Source of the DNA: Bacteroidales bacterium
GTDB taxonomy: Bacteria; Bacteroidota; Bacteroidia; Bacteroidales; F082
Assembly: GCA_030683155.1 (NCBI GenBank)
Contig: JAUXMV010000025.1
Coordinates: forward strand, 20,099-84,098
DNA: 64,000 nt
Direction: 5' to 3'
Part shown: positions 49,748-59,004 of the stretch, in pieces
Layout of the letters: the number at the start of each line of letters is the position of its first letter
Numbering within the stretch: position 1 is the first letter of the stretch
Position numbers and translations under genes: made by a program
The notes under the pieces: generated by a model
What the model was told of the DNA's origin: nothing
Database searches by the model: none
Seen by the model: only the letters and a program-made list of their open reading frames with translations

Positions 49748-52684
49748 TTATTCAATGATTATCTCATCAATGAAAATGTATGCTTCACCGCCGGCACCAA
49801 GATGCCATGCCGGAATCTTGCCATAATTTGTTGCTTTTACCTTGACATAGCGCCCTGAGACATTCACTTTTGAACCCAAATCCTGCAATGAAAGTTCATA
49901 ATCACTATCTGAAATTGTGTTTTGAACGCTGAAAACATTTTTGAAGTTTATGCCATCATCCGAAACGTAAAAACTGACATCTTTTGGCATCCATATCCAC
50001 GAACGGATTTCTTGCACAAATCCGGCTGCCAGATAGCGTATTGATTGCTTTTTACCCAAATCTACCGTGGCTTCAAAATCTGTTCCCCAATAACCCTGCC
50101 AGCCACCAAGACGCCAGTTTTGGGCACCGCGAAGTCCATCAATGAGTGCTTCCGGACCACCTCCGTGGTAGTTGGGATGCCACGTTGATTTTATGTCAAC
50201 CGTTCTCGTAAGATCAATTTTCACATAGCGGCTTTTTACGGCATTACTGAAACCAAATTCTTCTTTCCAGGCAGCAGCAGTGATAGTTGTTGTGGTTTCA
50301 ATCTGCAGAGGTCCGGTATAAAGCGATGATTGTTTGTCGGGCAAAGAACCGTCAAGGGTGTAATATATTTCACAATCAGGAATTATTGTGGCGATTTTCA
50401 CTTCCATTTTATCCCGGATTTTTGAGTCTTCAGATTCAAAATAGGGTATAGGTAAAATCAGTTCTTCACCGATTTTGGTTGTTGGAACATCTTCATCATT
50501 GCTACCCCATTGCTTGTTGGGGGTTTTACCCATTTCAAAATGCAGATGACCCCCTTTCAAAATGGTATCATGGGATAAAAAACTCTTATTATATGGCTTT
50601 CCATTGAGTTTGGCTGATTGGATATAGCAGTTTTCTTTCGACACTTTATTGGCTGTAATCTTGAAAACAGCGCCATTTTCGAGCTTGATTTCAGTTTCCG
50701 GAAACCAGGGCGTACCAATGATATAGTCAGTCTGACCGGGCGTAACAGGATAAAATCCCATGGCACTCATAATGAGCCATGCCGACATTTGTCCGCAATC
50801 CTCATTGCCACTCAGCCCGTCCGGACGGGCGGTATAAAGCTCATCCATGATTTGTCGCACGCGTGCCTGAGTTTTCCAGGGTTGATTCACAAAATTGTAG
50901 AGATAAGCCATGTGGTGACTTGGTTCGTTGCCTTGTGCATATTGACCGATCAAGCCAGTAATATCTTTCATATCTCTGCCACCAACTTCAACTTCAGTTG
51001 CAAAAAGCTCGTCAATTTTACTGTTAAGTTTTTCTTTTCCTCCATGATATTCAATGAATCCGGAAATGTCCTGAGGCACATAAAAGCTGTAATGCCAGGC
51101 GTTTGCCTCAGTATAATGCCAGTCAACAGCGGTTGGATCAAAGGGAGTGAGCCAGCAACCGTTCAGACGGGGGCGCATAAACCCTGTCTCAGGGTCAAAA
51201 ATATTTTTCCATGATTGTGCCCTTCTCAAGTATTCGCGGTAAACATCATTCCTTCCAAGATCGCGCGCCATCAAGGCAATACACCAGTCGTTGTAGGCAT
51301 ATTCAAGGGTTTTGGAGATGGATTCATGTTCCATATCGCCTGGAATATAGCCGTTTTGCTGATAAACATCCAACCCAAAATGTGAGCGCGTTGCACTATG
51401 AATCATGGCGTCGAGGGCTTTGTTTCCATCAAAACCACGGATACCTTTCATCCAGGCATCAGCAATCACCGAAATGCTGTGATTTCCAATCATGCAATAG
51501 GTTTCGTTGCCTGCCAGTTCCCAGATTGGCAGCAATCCTCCTTTGTCGTACATATCCAGCATTGTAAGCACAAAATCATTTGTTCTTTGCTGCTCAATGA
51601 TGGTCATCAGCGGATGCCATGCACGGTAAGTATCCCAAAGGGAAAAGACAGTATAATTTGTAAATCCTTCAGCTTGATGTATTTCGCGATCCATTCCACG
51701 ATAGCGGCTGTCAACATCCATGAAAGTGTTGGGCTGTAAAAAGGCATGATACATGGCGGTGTAAAAAACTTTCTTCTGATCAACGCTTCCACCCTTTACA
51801 CTTATTTTTCCCACCTCTTGATTCCACGATTCAAAAGCAGCTTTCTTAACAGACTCAAAATTCCAATCGGGAAGTTCGGTTTTCAGGTTTTTCAATGCTC
51901 CTTCAGCATCCACTGCAGAAAGTGCGACTTTGACTTCAATTGCTTCGTTTTCAGTTGTTGAAAAACCCACAAAAGCTTTGATATTTTTGCCTTGTGCTGA
52001 AGTAAGCCCTTCATTTAAAGAATCATTTACAGCGATGCCACTTCTTTCAAAAGGTTTTGAAAACTCCATGTGAAAATACCAAACCATGTCTTCAGCCCAG
52101 TTTGTTGAGCGTCGCATTCCTCTGATTTCGGTTTCGCTGACAAATTCAATCCATGAGTCAACAACCTGATCGCGGTGAAACAAGTCAATGATGATATTGG
52201 CGGAATCAGATTCAGGGAAGGTATAACGATGATAACCTACGCGCGTGGTAGCGGTCATTTCTGCCAATACTTCCGGTTTGTCAAGCTTCACGCGGTAATA
52301 GCCTGCCTCGGCATATTCATTTTCTTTTTGAAAAGCTGAGCTGTACAGCGCCTTGTCGAATACCTTTTTGCCCGCAACAGGCATCAGGAGTATATCTCCG
52401 TAATCTCCAACGCCGGTTCCATTGAGGGCAGTGTGTGCAAAACCATATAGAACACTGTCGGTAAAATGGTAGCCCGAGGCACCATCCCAGCCGTCAAGCC
52501 TTGTCTGTGGACTCACCTGAACCATTCCAAAAGGAGTTGTTGCTCCAGGATAAGTGTGTCCATGTGCATCGGTGCCAATAAATGGATCAATCCAGGAGGC
52601 AGGTGAAGGATTATTTTCATTTTTTTGACAAGCTGTAATTATCAAAATGACTAAAAATAAAGCGAAATGAAATTTCTTTGACAT
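49748..52684 (-). CDS. GH92 alpha-mannosidase lipoprotein with chitobiase-C-like and F5/8-type C domains (copy 2)
   Basis: A 978-aa lipoprotein (lipobox ITAC). Family sequence: DPFIGTDAHGHTYPGATTPFG (quoted in part as FIGTD, HTYPGATTPFG), WDTYRAWHPLMT, QGNEPSHHMAY near residue 586 with the presumed acid Glu and GNEDCGQMSAW. Then a chitobiase-C-like domain (YYTLDGSLPD, about residue 776) and an F5/8-type C/discoidin domain (about 830-978, VDLGKKQSIRYL, RYVKVKATNYG). It shares catalytic motifs with the GH92 at 25860-28787 but ends in discoidin instead of PA14, so the two probably act on different contexts of mannose. It is 116 bases after GH20 on the same strand. Confidence 0.94.
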   Translation of the reverse strand: MSKKFHFALFLVILIITACQKNENNPSPASWIDPFIGTDAHGHTYPGATTPFGMVQVSPQTRLDGWDGASGYHFTDSVLYGFAHTALNGTGVGDYGDILLMPVAGKKVFDKALYSSAFQKENEYAEAGYYRVKLDKPEVLAEMTATTRVGYHRYTFPESDSANIIIDLFHRDQVVDSWIEFVSETEIRGMRRSTNWAEDMVWYFHMEFSKPFERSGIAVNDSLNEGLTSAQGKNIKAFVGFSTTENEAIEVKVALSAVDAEGALKNLKTELPDWNFESVKKAAFESWNQEVGKISVKGGSVDQKKVFYTAMYHAFLQPNTFMDVDSRYRGMDREIHQAEGFTNYTVFSLWDTYRAWHPLMTIIEQQRTNDFVLTMLDMYDKGGLLPIWELAGNETYCMIGNHSISVIADAWMKGIRGFDGNKALDAMIHSATRSHFGLDVYQQNGYIPGDMEHESISKTLEYAYNDWCIALMARDLGRNDVYREYLRRAQSWKNIFDPETGFMRPRLNGCWLTPFDPTAVDWHYTEANAWHYSFYVPQDISGFIEYHGGKEKLNSKIDELFATEVEVGGRDMKDITGLIGQYAQGNEPSHHMAYLYNFVNQPWKTQARVRQIMDELYTARPDGLSGNEDCGQMSAWLIMSAMGFYPVTPGQTDYIIGTPWFPETEIKLENGAVFKITANKVSKENCYIQSAKLNGKPYNKSFLSHDTILKGGHLHFEMGKTPNKQWGSNDEDVPTTKIGEELILPIPYFESEDSKIRDKMEVKIATIIPDCEIYYTLDGSLPDKQSSLYTGPLQIETTTTITAAAWKEEFGFSNAVKSRYVKIDLTRTVDIKSTWHPNYHGGGPEALIDGLRGAQNWRLGGWQGYWGTDFEATVDLGKKQSIRYLAAGFVQEIRSWIWMPKDVSFYVSDDGINFKNVFSVQNTISDSDYELSLQDLGSKVNVSGRYVKVKATNYGKIPAWHLGAGGEAYIFIDEIIIE

Positions 52685-52800
52685 AAAAATTAGGTTTTTC
52701 CAATGACTGTTTTCTGAAAATGATAAGGTAATTTATTGCGATTTTATTTTTTGTAAATATTTAAAAGCACATGTAATTTACTAAATTATAGCATTATAAA

Positions 52801-55116
52801 CTAATTCACGATTATCTCACTTGCAAAAAGCCATGCCTCAGAGCCTTCGCCCGAATGTCCGGGAGGAGCAACAGAAATATTCTGCATGCTAACCCTCACA
52901 AAACGAATGTTTTCTGCGTTCGTTTCAGCTTTGAAAACCTTGATAATATTACCTTTTTGGAGTGGTGGCACATCATTTTGGATAGTGGAAATCAGATCGA
53001 AGTCGGTGCCGTTGGCGGAAACTTCAAATTTCACTTCTACAGGGAAAAATATCCATGAAGCCATCTGATGCAAAGCATCCACTTGGATGCTGTTGACTTT
53101 TGTTGGTTCACCAAGATCGATGGTTGCAATAAGATCCTTGCCCAGAAAGCCTTTCCAGGTTCCGTCAGAATACATCGGACTGCCAATGATGCCGTTTACA
53201 AGTCCATATTGTCCTTGTCCATCATACTGCTCTTTGTTGGGATGTGCTAAAACAATTTCTTTTGCAAAAGCTTTGTGAATGACATATTCACGGCTGAGGA
53301 CATAATCAGCTCTTTTTCCATTCTGAAAAACGGCAGCTTTCAGATTGCAGCTTTCCTTTATTTTTATTGGTTTTGTATACAAAGCTGAAGTCACAGAAGG
53401 TTCATCTCCATTGAGGGTATATCTGATTTCGGGTTCAAAAACCTCCGAATCAAGCGTAAGCATCAGACTTTTGTCTTCTATATTTAGAATAGGATTTACA
53501 GAAACCTGATAAATACTTTCAGAAAAATTGATGCCTTTGTTTAGGTAGCGCTGATACTGTGTTTTCATCCTTTCAGAGAAATTGCCCCAGTCGCGGGATG
53601 CTTTTGGCGACCAAAGAACCTCCGAAAGTGCTGACAGACGCGGGAACATCATATATTCAACATGTTCAGGAACAGGCATATATTCAGACCAGTGATTCGC
53701 CTGAGCACCTAAAACAAATTTACTTTCTTCTTCAGAAAGCTCCTTAGGAACAGGCTCATAATGGTAAACTTTTTTCAATGTGGTGAAGCCTCCAATGGCA
53801 AGAGGTTCAGCGGATGGGTCGCCCTGATAATGGTCGAAATAGCAATGACTTCCTGGTGTCATAATTACATTGTGACCCATCTTTGCCGCTTCAATGCCTC
53901 CCTTTTCACCGCGCCACGACATTACTGTTGCATTTGGTGCCAGTCCGCCTTCAAGAATTTCATCCCAGCCAATGATACTTCTTCCATGGTTATTCAGGAA
54001 TTTTTCCACGCGCTGAATGAAATAACTTTGAAGCTCATGTTCGTCTTTTAAGCCTTCATTTTTAATGCGTTCCTGACACTTTGCACAGCTTTCCCAGTTG
54101 GATTTGTTGGCTTCATCACCTCCGATATGGATAAGTCTGGAAGGAAAAAGCGCCATCACTTCAGTTAAAACATCTTCCAAAAAATGAAAAGTTTCTTCTT
54201 TTCCGGCGCAATAAATGTGGGTGATAGGCCAAACGCCGCCGGGAGGTACGCCAAGATTTTCGCCGGTACAAGAATACTCAGGATAAGCAGCAAGAGCCGA
54301 CATAACATGGGCGGGCAGTTCAATTTCGGGAATGACAGTTATATTGCGTTCAGCAGCATAAGCAACAAGGCTGCTTATTTCTTCTTGTGTATAAAAACCT
54401 CCGTAAGTGGCTTTAGATCTGTCAGTTGTCAATGGTCTTTCGTTCCAGTGAATATCTGGCATATTTTCACGGAATGCACCTATTTCAGTCAGTTTGGGAT
54501 ACTTTTTTATCTCAATCCGCCATCCCTGATCATCAATAAGATGCCAGTGAAACACATTCATTTTGTGCATTTCAAGATAGTCGATCACTTTGTAAACGAA
54601 ATCAATCGGCATGAAATGGCGTGAAACATCGAGATGCATTCCTCTGTATGCAAAACGTGGAAAGTCAGTAATGACAGCACATGGCAAAGTTTTTTCCTGA
54701 TTTTCATCCAGCATCTGACCGATGGTTTGAAGCCCGTAGCGTATTCCGGCCGGACTGTTGGCGCTCAAAACAACATTTCCCTGATTGATTTCCAGTAAAT
54801 AACCTTCCTGACCCAGCGCTGGATTTACAGGTTGTAACAACCTTAAAAGAAATGTGTTATCCAGAAGTTCATTTTCGAATTGCCTGCTTTTTAATTCAAA
54901 ACCCAGCGTGTTTTTCCAGGCCACTTTAGCCTGATTTGTCATTGCCTTGAGCAAAGGGCTTTCGTAAACTATTGTTGTTTCAGCGTTAACCAGAAAATAC
55001 CCTTCTTTCATTTCAACCTTTACAGGATAAGGGATCACAGAAATCTGGGCTTTAGCTTGCGTAAAACTCAAAAACAGGAATGTTGCCAGCAGAACCAGCC
55101 TTGATAAGTTTTTCAT
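52801..55116 (-). CDS. GH20 beta-N-acetylhexosaminidase with chitobiase-C-like and F5/8-type C domains
   Basis: A 771-aa exported enzyme (signal peptide ending AKAQ) that removes terminal GlcNAc or GalNAc. It has the GH20 N-terminal domain, then RGMHLDVSRHFMP, FHWHLIDDQGWRIEIK, and the catalytic Asp-Glu pair in HIGGDEANKSNW near residue 336, used in substrate-assisted catalysis. VMSWRGEKGG and QANHWSEYM line the site. The C-terminal part holds a chitobiase-C-like domain (RYTLNGDEPS, about 569) and an F5/8-type C domain (about 640-771). It follows GH29 by 7 bases, so both are on one message. Confidence 0.95.
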   Translation of the reverse strand: MKNLSRLVLLATFLFLSFTQAKAQISVIPYPVKVEMKEGYFLVNAETTIVYESPLLKAMTNQAKVAWKNTLGFELKSRQFENELLDNTFLLRLLQPVNPALGQEGYLLEINQGNVVLSANSPAGIRYGLQTIGQMLDENQEKTLPCAVITDFPRFAYRGMHLDVSRHFMPIDFVYKVIDYLEMHKMNVFHWHLIDDQGWRIEIKKYPKLTEIGAFRENMPDIHWNERPLTTDRSKATYGGFYTQEEISSLVAYAAERNITVIPEIELPAHVMSALAAYPEYSCTGENLGVPPGGVWPITHIYCAGKEETFHFLEDVLTEVMALFPSRLIHIGGDEANKSNWESCAKCQERIKNEGLKDEHELQSYFIQRVEKFLNNHGRSIIGWDEILEGGLAPNATVMSWRGEKGGIEAAKMGHNVIMTPGSHCYFDHYQGDPSAEPLAIGGFTTLKKVYHYEPVPKELSEEESKFVLGAQANHWSEYMPVPEHVEYMMFPRLSALSEVLWSPKASRDWGNFSERMKTQYQRYLNKGINFSESIYQVSVNPILNIEDKSLMLTLDSEVFEPEIRYTLNGDEPSVTSALYTKPIKIKESCNLKAAVFQNGKRADYVLSREYVIHKAFAKEIVLAHPNKEQYDGQGQYGLVNGIIGSPMYSDGTWKGFLGKDLIATIDLGEPTKVNSIQVDALHQMASWIFFPVEVKFEVSANGTDFDLISTIQNDVPPLQKGNIIKVFKAETNAENIRFVRVSMQNISVAPPGHSGEGSEAWLFASEIIVN

Positions 55117-55123
55117 GATTTTT

Positions 55124-56929
55124 TTATTTGTAGTTTTCTATTTTGAATGTCCATGCCGATTCACATGGCATTTCATTAAATTTCACATTCGTTACATCAA
55201 TCTTAAGCAATCCGTTTTCAAAGTGCCAGGGCAAATAGCCATCCCTGCCCAAAAGACTGATTTTGGTGTTTTTTTCAGGTGCAGGAATTGGTAGTTCCAA
55301 AAATGTATCAGGCCATTCAAAGCTAATGGCGTAAAGGTTTCCATGGTTTATGGTGTAGGCGATGTGTTGTCTCATAGAACGGTATTCTGCCATCAAACCT
55401 TTTTCTGATGACACATTTTGGCCTGTTAACAGGTTTTTTTGTGAAACCACTTCTTTTTCCTGCGACTTACTTTGCCAAAAAAGTGAAATGGAAGCATTTT
55501 GCAGACTTTCATAATACTCAATCCGGATAGGATAAAGCTGCTCTTTTTTCAATTTTATTTTTCCTGAAAGACCTTCATTCCTGCTTTTACGCATGGCTTC
55601 TGATTCACTTTCCTCAGCGTGATTTTCCCATTGGTCAATGATTAATTTACCGTCGATAATTAATTTCATCCCATCGTCTGCAAGGGCTGAAAAAATGTAT
55701 TCTTCGCTAAATTCAGGCTGAATATATCCCTCCCAGACCGCTGAAAAATGATCTTCAGAAATAGGAAACCCAGGAGTATTGCGAACCCAGTTGAAATCAA
55801 TTTGCGGATCGATACGCTTTAGCAGCACTTCCTTTTCTTCACCATTTCTGATCCATTGCTCTGATCCGTAAATAGCTTCTTCGTTCACATTCAGCCATTT
55901 GCCAAGTTGCTCCAGCCTTTCCTGCTGAAGCAATGGAATTTTTCCATCAGCGGCCGGACCAACATTGATGGTGATTCCGCCACCATTTCCAACTGTTCTG
56001 GCAAAAAAGTGAATCAGTTCAGTGGAAGTCATATAGGCATCAAGTTTTTCGTTGCGATTGAGGCCAAACGAACGCCCAAGACCACGCACTTCTGCCCATG
56101 GCCGCTCCGTTTTCAATGAGCCAGAGCTGTATTCAGGCGTTAAAAAACCTATGTCAGCGCCATGTCCCCAACGATCGTTCACAATGGCATCTTCACCAAC
56201 AAGATTGTAATACCATGCAATAAGTTCGCGTGCATGCCAGTCTTCGGCGGTGTGAAACCATTCTCCATCGGTGAAAAGCACTTCCGGTTTATATGTACCA
56301 ACGACTTCTTTAAACTGCGGAATCATGTGCTCACGGATGTATGTATGAATAGAATCATTGTGATCTGTGTACCAATGATGAAGCGGGTTGTTCCATTCAG
56401 GAAGGGAATAATATAGTCCAAAACGGATGTCATGCTTTCGAACGGCTTCCGACACTTCGCCAACGATATCACGTTTTGGGCCTGCATCCATGCTGTTCCA
56501 TCCAGGAGCAAATTTGCTGGGCCAGAGACAATAGCCGTCATGATGTTTTGCAACAAGAATAATGTATTTTGCGCCTGCTTTCCCGAAGATAGAAGCCCAT
56601 TCACCGGCATCAAAAAGCTCTGCTTTAAACAAAGGAGCAAAATCCTCATAACTGAAATTTTCTCCGAAATGGGTTTTCATGAAATCGGTTCTGGTCTTAT
56701 CTCCGGCAATTAATCCTCTCAAAAACCATTCACCATAAGACTCTGCACTTCCGTAGGAAGGAACTGAATAGATGCCCCAATGAATGAAAACCCCAAGTTT
56801 GGCATCTTTAAACCATTGCGGATAAGGTCGGTTTCGTAAAGATTCCCAGGTGGTATCAACCATAGTTTGCTGCGGGAAAAGCAAGCCGGAAATCATACTA
56901 AAAAGAAACAGAAGAAAGATTTTTTTCAT
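55124..56929 (-). CDS. GH29 alpha-L-fucosidase with PA14 domain
   Basis: A 601-aa exported enzyme (signal peptide ending LFPQ). Retaining alpha-fucosidase: WFKDAKLGVFIHWGIYSVP at the start of the TIM barrel, AKHHDGYCLWPSKF, and the nucleophilic Asp in LFTDGEW near residue 215; the GGGITINVGPAADG segment closes the barrel. A PA14 domain (about residues 385-500, ADDGMKLIIDGK) sits before a C-terminal beta-sandwich end. Fucosidase plus hexosaminidase plus mannosidase on one operon fits degradation of fucosylated N-glycans or plant/fungal glycosphingolipids. It begins 29 bases after the histidine kinase stop. Confidence 0.93.
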   Translation of the reverse strand: MKKIFLLFLFSMISGLLFPQQTMVDTTWESLRNRPYPQWFKDAKLGVFIHWGIYSVPSYGSAESYGEWFLRGLIAGDKTRTDFMKTHFGENFSYEDFAPLFKAELFDAGEWASIFGKAGAKYIILVAKHHDGYCLWPSKFAPGWNSMDAGPKRDIVGEVSEAVRKHDIRFGLYYSLPEWNNPLHHWYTDHNDSIHTYIREHMIPQFKEVVGTYKPEVLFTDGEWFHTAEDWHARELIAWYYNLVGEDAIVNDRWGHGADIGFLTPEYSSGSLKTERPWAEVRGLGRSFGLNRNEKLDAYMTSTELIHFFARTVGNGGGITINVGPAADGKIPLLQQERLEQLGKWLNVNEEAIYGSEQWIRNGEEKEVLLKRIDPQIDFNWVRNTPGFPISEDHFSAVWEGYIQPEFSEEYIFSALADDGMKLIIDGKLIIDQWENHAEESESEAMRKSRNEGLSGKIKLKKEQLYPIRIEYYESLQNASISLFWQSKSQEKEVVSQKNLLTGQNVSSEKGLMAEYRSMRQHIAYTINHGNLYAISFEWPDTFLELPIPAPEKNTKISLLGRDGYLPWHFENGLLKIDVTNVKFNEMPCESAWTFKIENYK

Positions 56930-56958
56930 TTTTGATGAATTATAAAAATGAGGACACT

Positions 56959-58698
56959 CTATGCTTTCCGGTCAGGTGAAACAGGAATAGAAAATTTAAA
57001 AGTGCTTCCTTTACCTTCTTCGCTTTCCACCCAGATTCTTCCGCCATGTTTTTCAACGAAATCTTTGCACAATAAAAGCCCTAAACCTGAGCTGGGTTCA
57101 TCACCTGTGCCACTTCGTCCGGTTTCTTTTCCAAGAACAAAAAGTTCATCAATCATTTCTTTTGGTATGCCAATTCCTGTATCTTTTACGGAAACGATTA
57201 CTTCGTTTCGGATTGATTCAGCAGTGATATTAACACTTCCTCCGGGCATTGTAAATTTAATTGCGTTGCTGATAAGATTTCTGAGGATGGTTTGCAGCAT
57301 TGGTTTATCAGCGTGTACCAAAGTTCGAGAAGGTACAGATTGTTCAAAAATGATTGATTTCTGTTGGGCAACATCCATATAGAGTTCCATACTTTCAGCA
57401 ATCTCTGTTTTTAGGCCAAGTATATAAGGGCTGAATTGAATCTTTCCGGCTTGTGAGCGAGACCATTCAAGCAGATTTATCAATAAGTCATAAGCTCTTT
57501 TTGACGAATAGCGAAGATTTTCAGCATATAATTCCTGCTCCTCAAAACTTTCCTTCGCTTGAATGGAATTAAGAAGCATGTCGCTCAGATTGATAATGCT
57601 GCTGAAAGGGCTTCTCAGGTCGTGAGCGATGATAGAGAAAAGTTTGTCTTTTGTGGCATTGAGTTCACGCAGTTGTGCCTCGTTGAAAGTAAGTCTTTCC
57701 TCTGTATTTTTGCGTTCTGTAATATCTCTGCATACCACATAGGAGCCGCCATACTTGCCCTTTTCGTCATAAATAAAGCGGGCATTGTCTTCGCGCCATA
57801 AATAATGCCCATCAGTATGCTTGACACGAAACTCATATTTGAGCTCTGGAACATTTTTGGAAATGGCATCAAAAATCATCTTAAAAAGAGCATCTCTGTC
57901 ATCTTGGTGAATTAATTCATAAATAAGGCTTGAGCTTGCTCCAAAATGAGCATCTTCCTGCAATCCCATTAATTTCATGTATGCAGGAGAAACGTAGGTG
58001 ATGACATTTTCATTCGAAAGCACGAATATACCATCTGATGTATTATCTGCTATCATCCGGTATTTTTCTTCACTCTCCTCCAGAGATTTAATCAGTTTTT
58101 CAGATTTTTCTTTCGAATATTTATGTTCAAGATTTTTATAGCCTAGGTTTGAAATTTGCTGCGCTAATTTTGTGTAAAAACGCATAACTGCATCCAGTTT
58201 TTTTCGGCTGTAGCGTGGCACCCGATCCAGGGCTTTCACGTATTCTTTTTCATTGAAACCGTAAGTGAGGGCTTGTTTTTTGAAAAATTCGACATCGACA
58301 TCTTCATCATCGTAAAAAAACTGTCCAAGAAAAAGGTTTCCCATATGCTGGTTTCCAATGATCATGGGCGTCGACATATCCCACATATTGTTACGGCATT
58401 TATAGGTTTTAAAGGTGTTTATTTTTGTTTTTGCAGAAAGAATGGTATCACTCTCTATGCAATGCTGACAGGTCTTTGGGTTTACCCTGTGAAATTGTGT
58501 ACAGATATCTTGCCAGCCTGTAGCGACCAAAACCTTTCCGCTCATGTCGATTATGCCAATGCCAATATTGGTTAGCTCAAAAAAATCATCCATCATTGAC
58601 TGAACATCGGCTATGTTTAGGATATCTTCGAGCTTTATGTTGGCAAAGTCGTTTTCAAACAGAAAAATCTCGTCATAATCAGGATTGATAGTTTCCAT
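56959..58698 (-). CDS. PocR-PAS hybrid sensor histidine kinase
   Basis: A 579-aa protein without signal peptide or membrane helix, so a cytoplasmic sensor. From the ATG at 58698 (an in-frame TTG at 58749 is possible) it has a PocR ligand-binding domain (about residues 15-190, with FFELTNIGIGIIDMSGK, TCQHCIESD and GNLFLGQFFYDDE), a PAS domain with PAC (about 205-330), a HisKA dimerisation domain with the phospho-His in SIIAHDLRSPFSS near residue 357, and an HATPase domain with N, G1 and G2 boxes (NLISNAIKF, DTGIGIP, GLGLLLCK). No receiver domain or response regulator is adjacent. It leads the GH29-GH20-GH92 run, so it may report on a breakdown product. Confidence 0.9.
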   Translation of the reverse strand: METINPDYDEIFLFENDFANIKLEDILNIADVQSMMDDFFELTNIGIGIIDMSGKVLVATGWQDICTQFHRVNPKTCQHCIESDTILSAKTKINTFKTYKCRNNMWDMSTPMIIGNQHMGNLFLGQFFYDDEDVDVEFFKKQALTYGFNEKEYVKALDRVPRYSRKKLDAVMRFYTKLAQQISNLGYKNLEHKYSKEKSEKLIKSLEESEEKYRMIADNTSDGIFVLSNENVITYVSPAYMKLMGLQEDAHFGASSSLIYELIHQDDRDALFKMIFDAISKNVPELKYEFRVKHTDGHYLWREDNARFIYDEKGKYGGSYVVCRDITERKNTEERLTFNEAQLRELNATKDKLFSIIAHDLRSPFSSIINLSDMLLNSIQAKESFEEQELYAENLRYSSKRAYDLLINLLEWSRSQAGKIQFSPYILGLKTEIAESMELYMDVAQQKSIIFEQSVPSRTLVHADKPMLQTILRNLISNAIKFTMPGGSVNITAESIRNEVIVSVKDTGIGIPKEMIDELFVLGKETGRSGTGDEPSSGLGLLLCKDFVEKHGGRIWVESEEGKGSTFKFSIPVSPDRKA

Positions 58699-59004
58699 AA
58701 AGGAGTGTTTATTTTTTGATAATAAAGTCGGCACTTTAAGCTTGATCAAAAACTATTATTTATCAAAGAGAAAGCTTCTCTTTTGAATTTGTCGTCACCC
58801 TATTCTTACAAATCATATCACATATTTGCATGCCAGCTTTTGCATTGCAAATTAAGAAATATTTCTGAAGCAGAAAGAATTCCAGAAATTAAAAATCAAC
58901 CTACTGATTTTATCTACCGATCTTAAAAAGGTGGTTTTATGCACAAAAAAACCCGCAGCAAACCTTTCGGACTTGCTGCGGGTACCAAACCAACACACAA
59001 TGCG
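58699..59004. other. Intergenic region between histidine kinase and efflux adaptor
   Basis: 306 bases. The left part presumably holds the kinase promoter, but I see no TAnnTTTG element I trust. The right part holds the terminator of the export operon (58944-58983). No coding sequence is supported. Confidence 0.5.
58944..58983 (-). terminator. Intrinsic terminator of the export operon
   Basis: Perfect 11-bp GC-rich stem ACCCGCAGCAA (58951-58961) / TTGCTGCGGGT (58973-58983), 11-nt loop, followed on the minus strand by seven Ts (complement of 58944-58950). It lies 22 bases past the adaptor gene stop. Confidence 0.9.

Noticed and set aside
58699..58749. TTG start adding 17 residues to the histidine kinase
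   Set aside because: The extra residues are not part of the PocR domain; the ATG at 58698 gives a complete protein.
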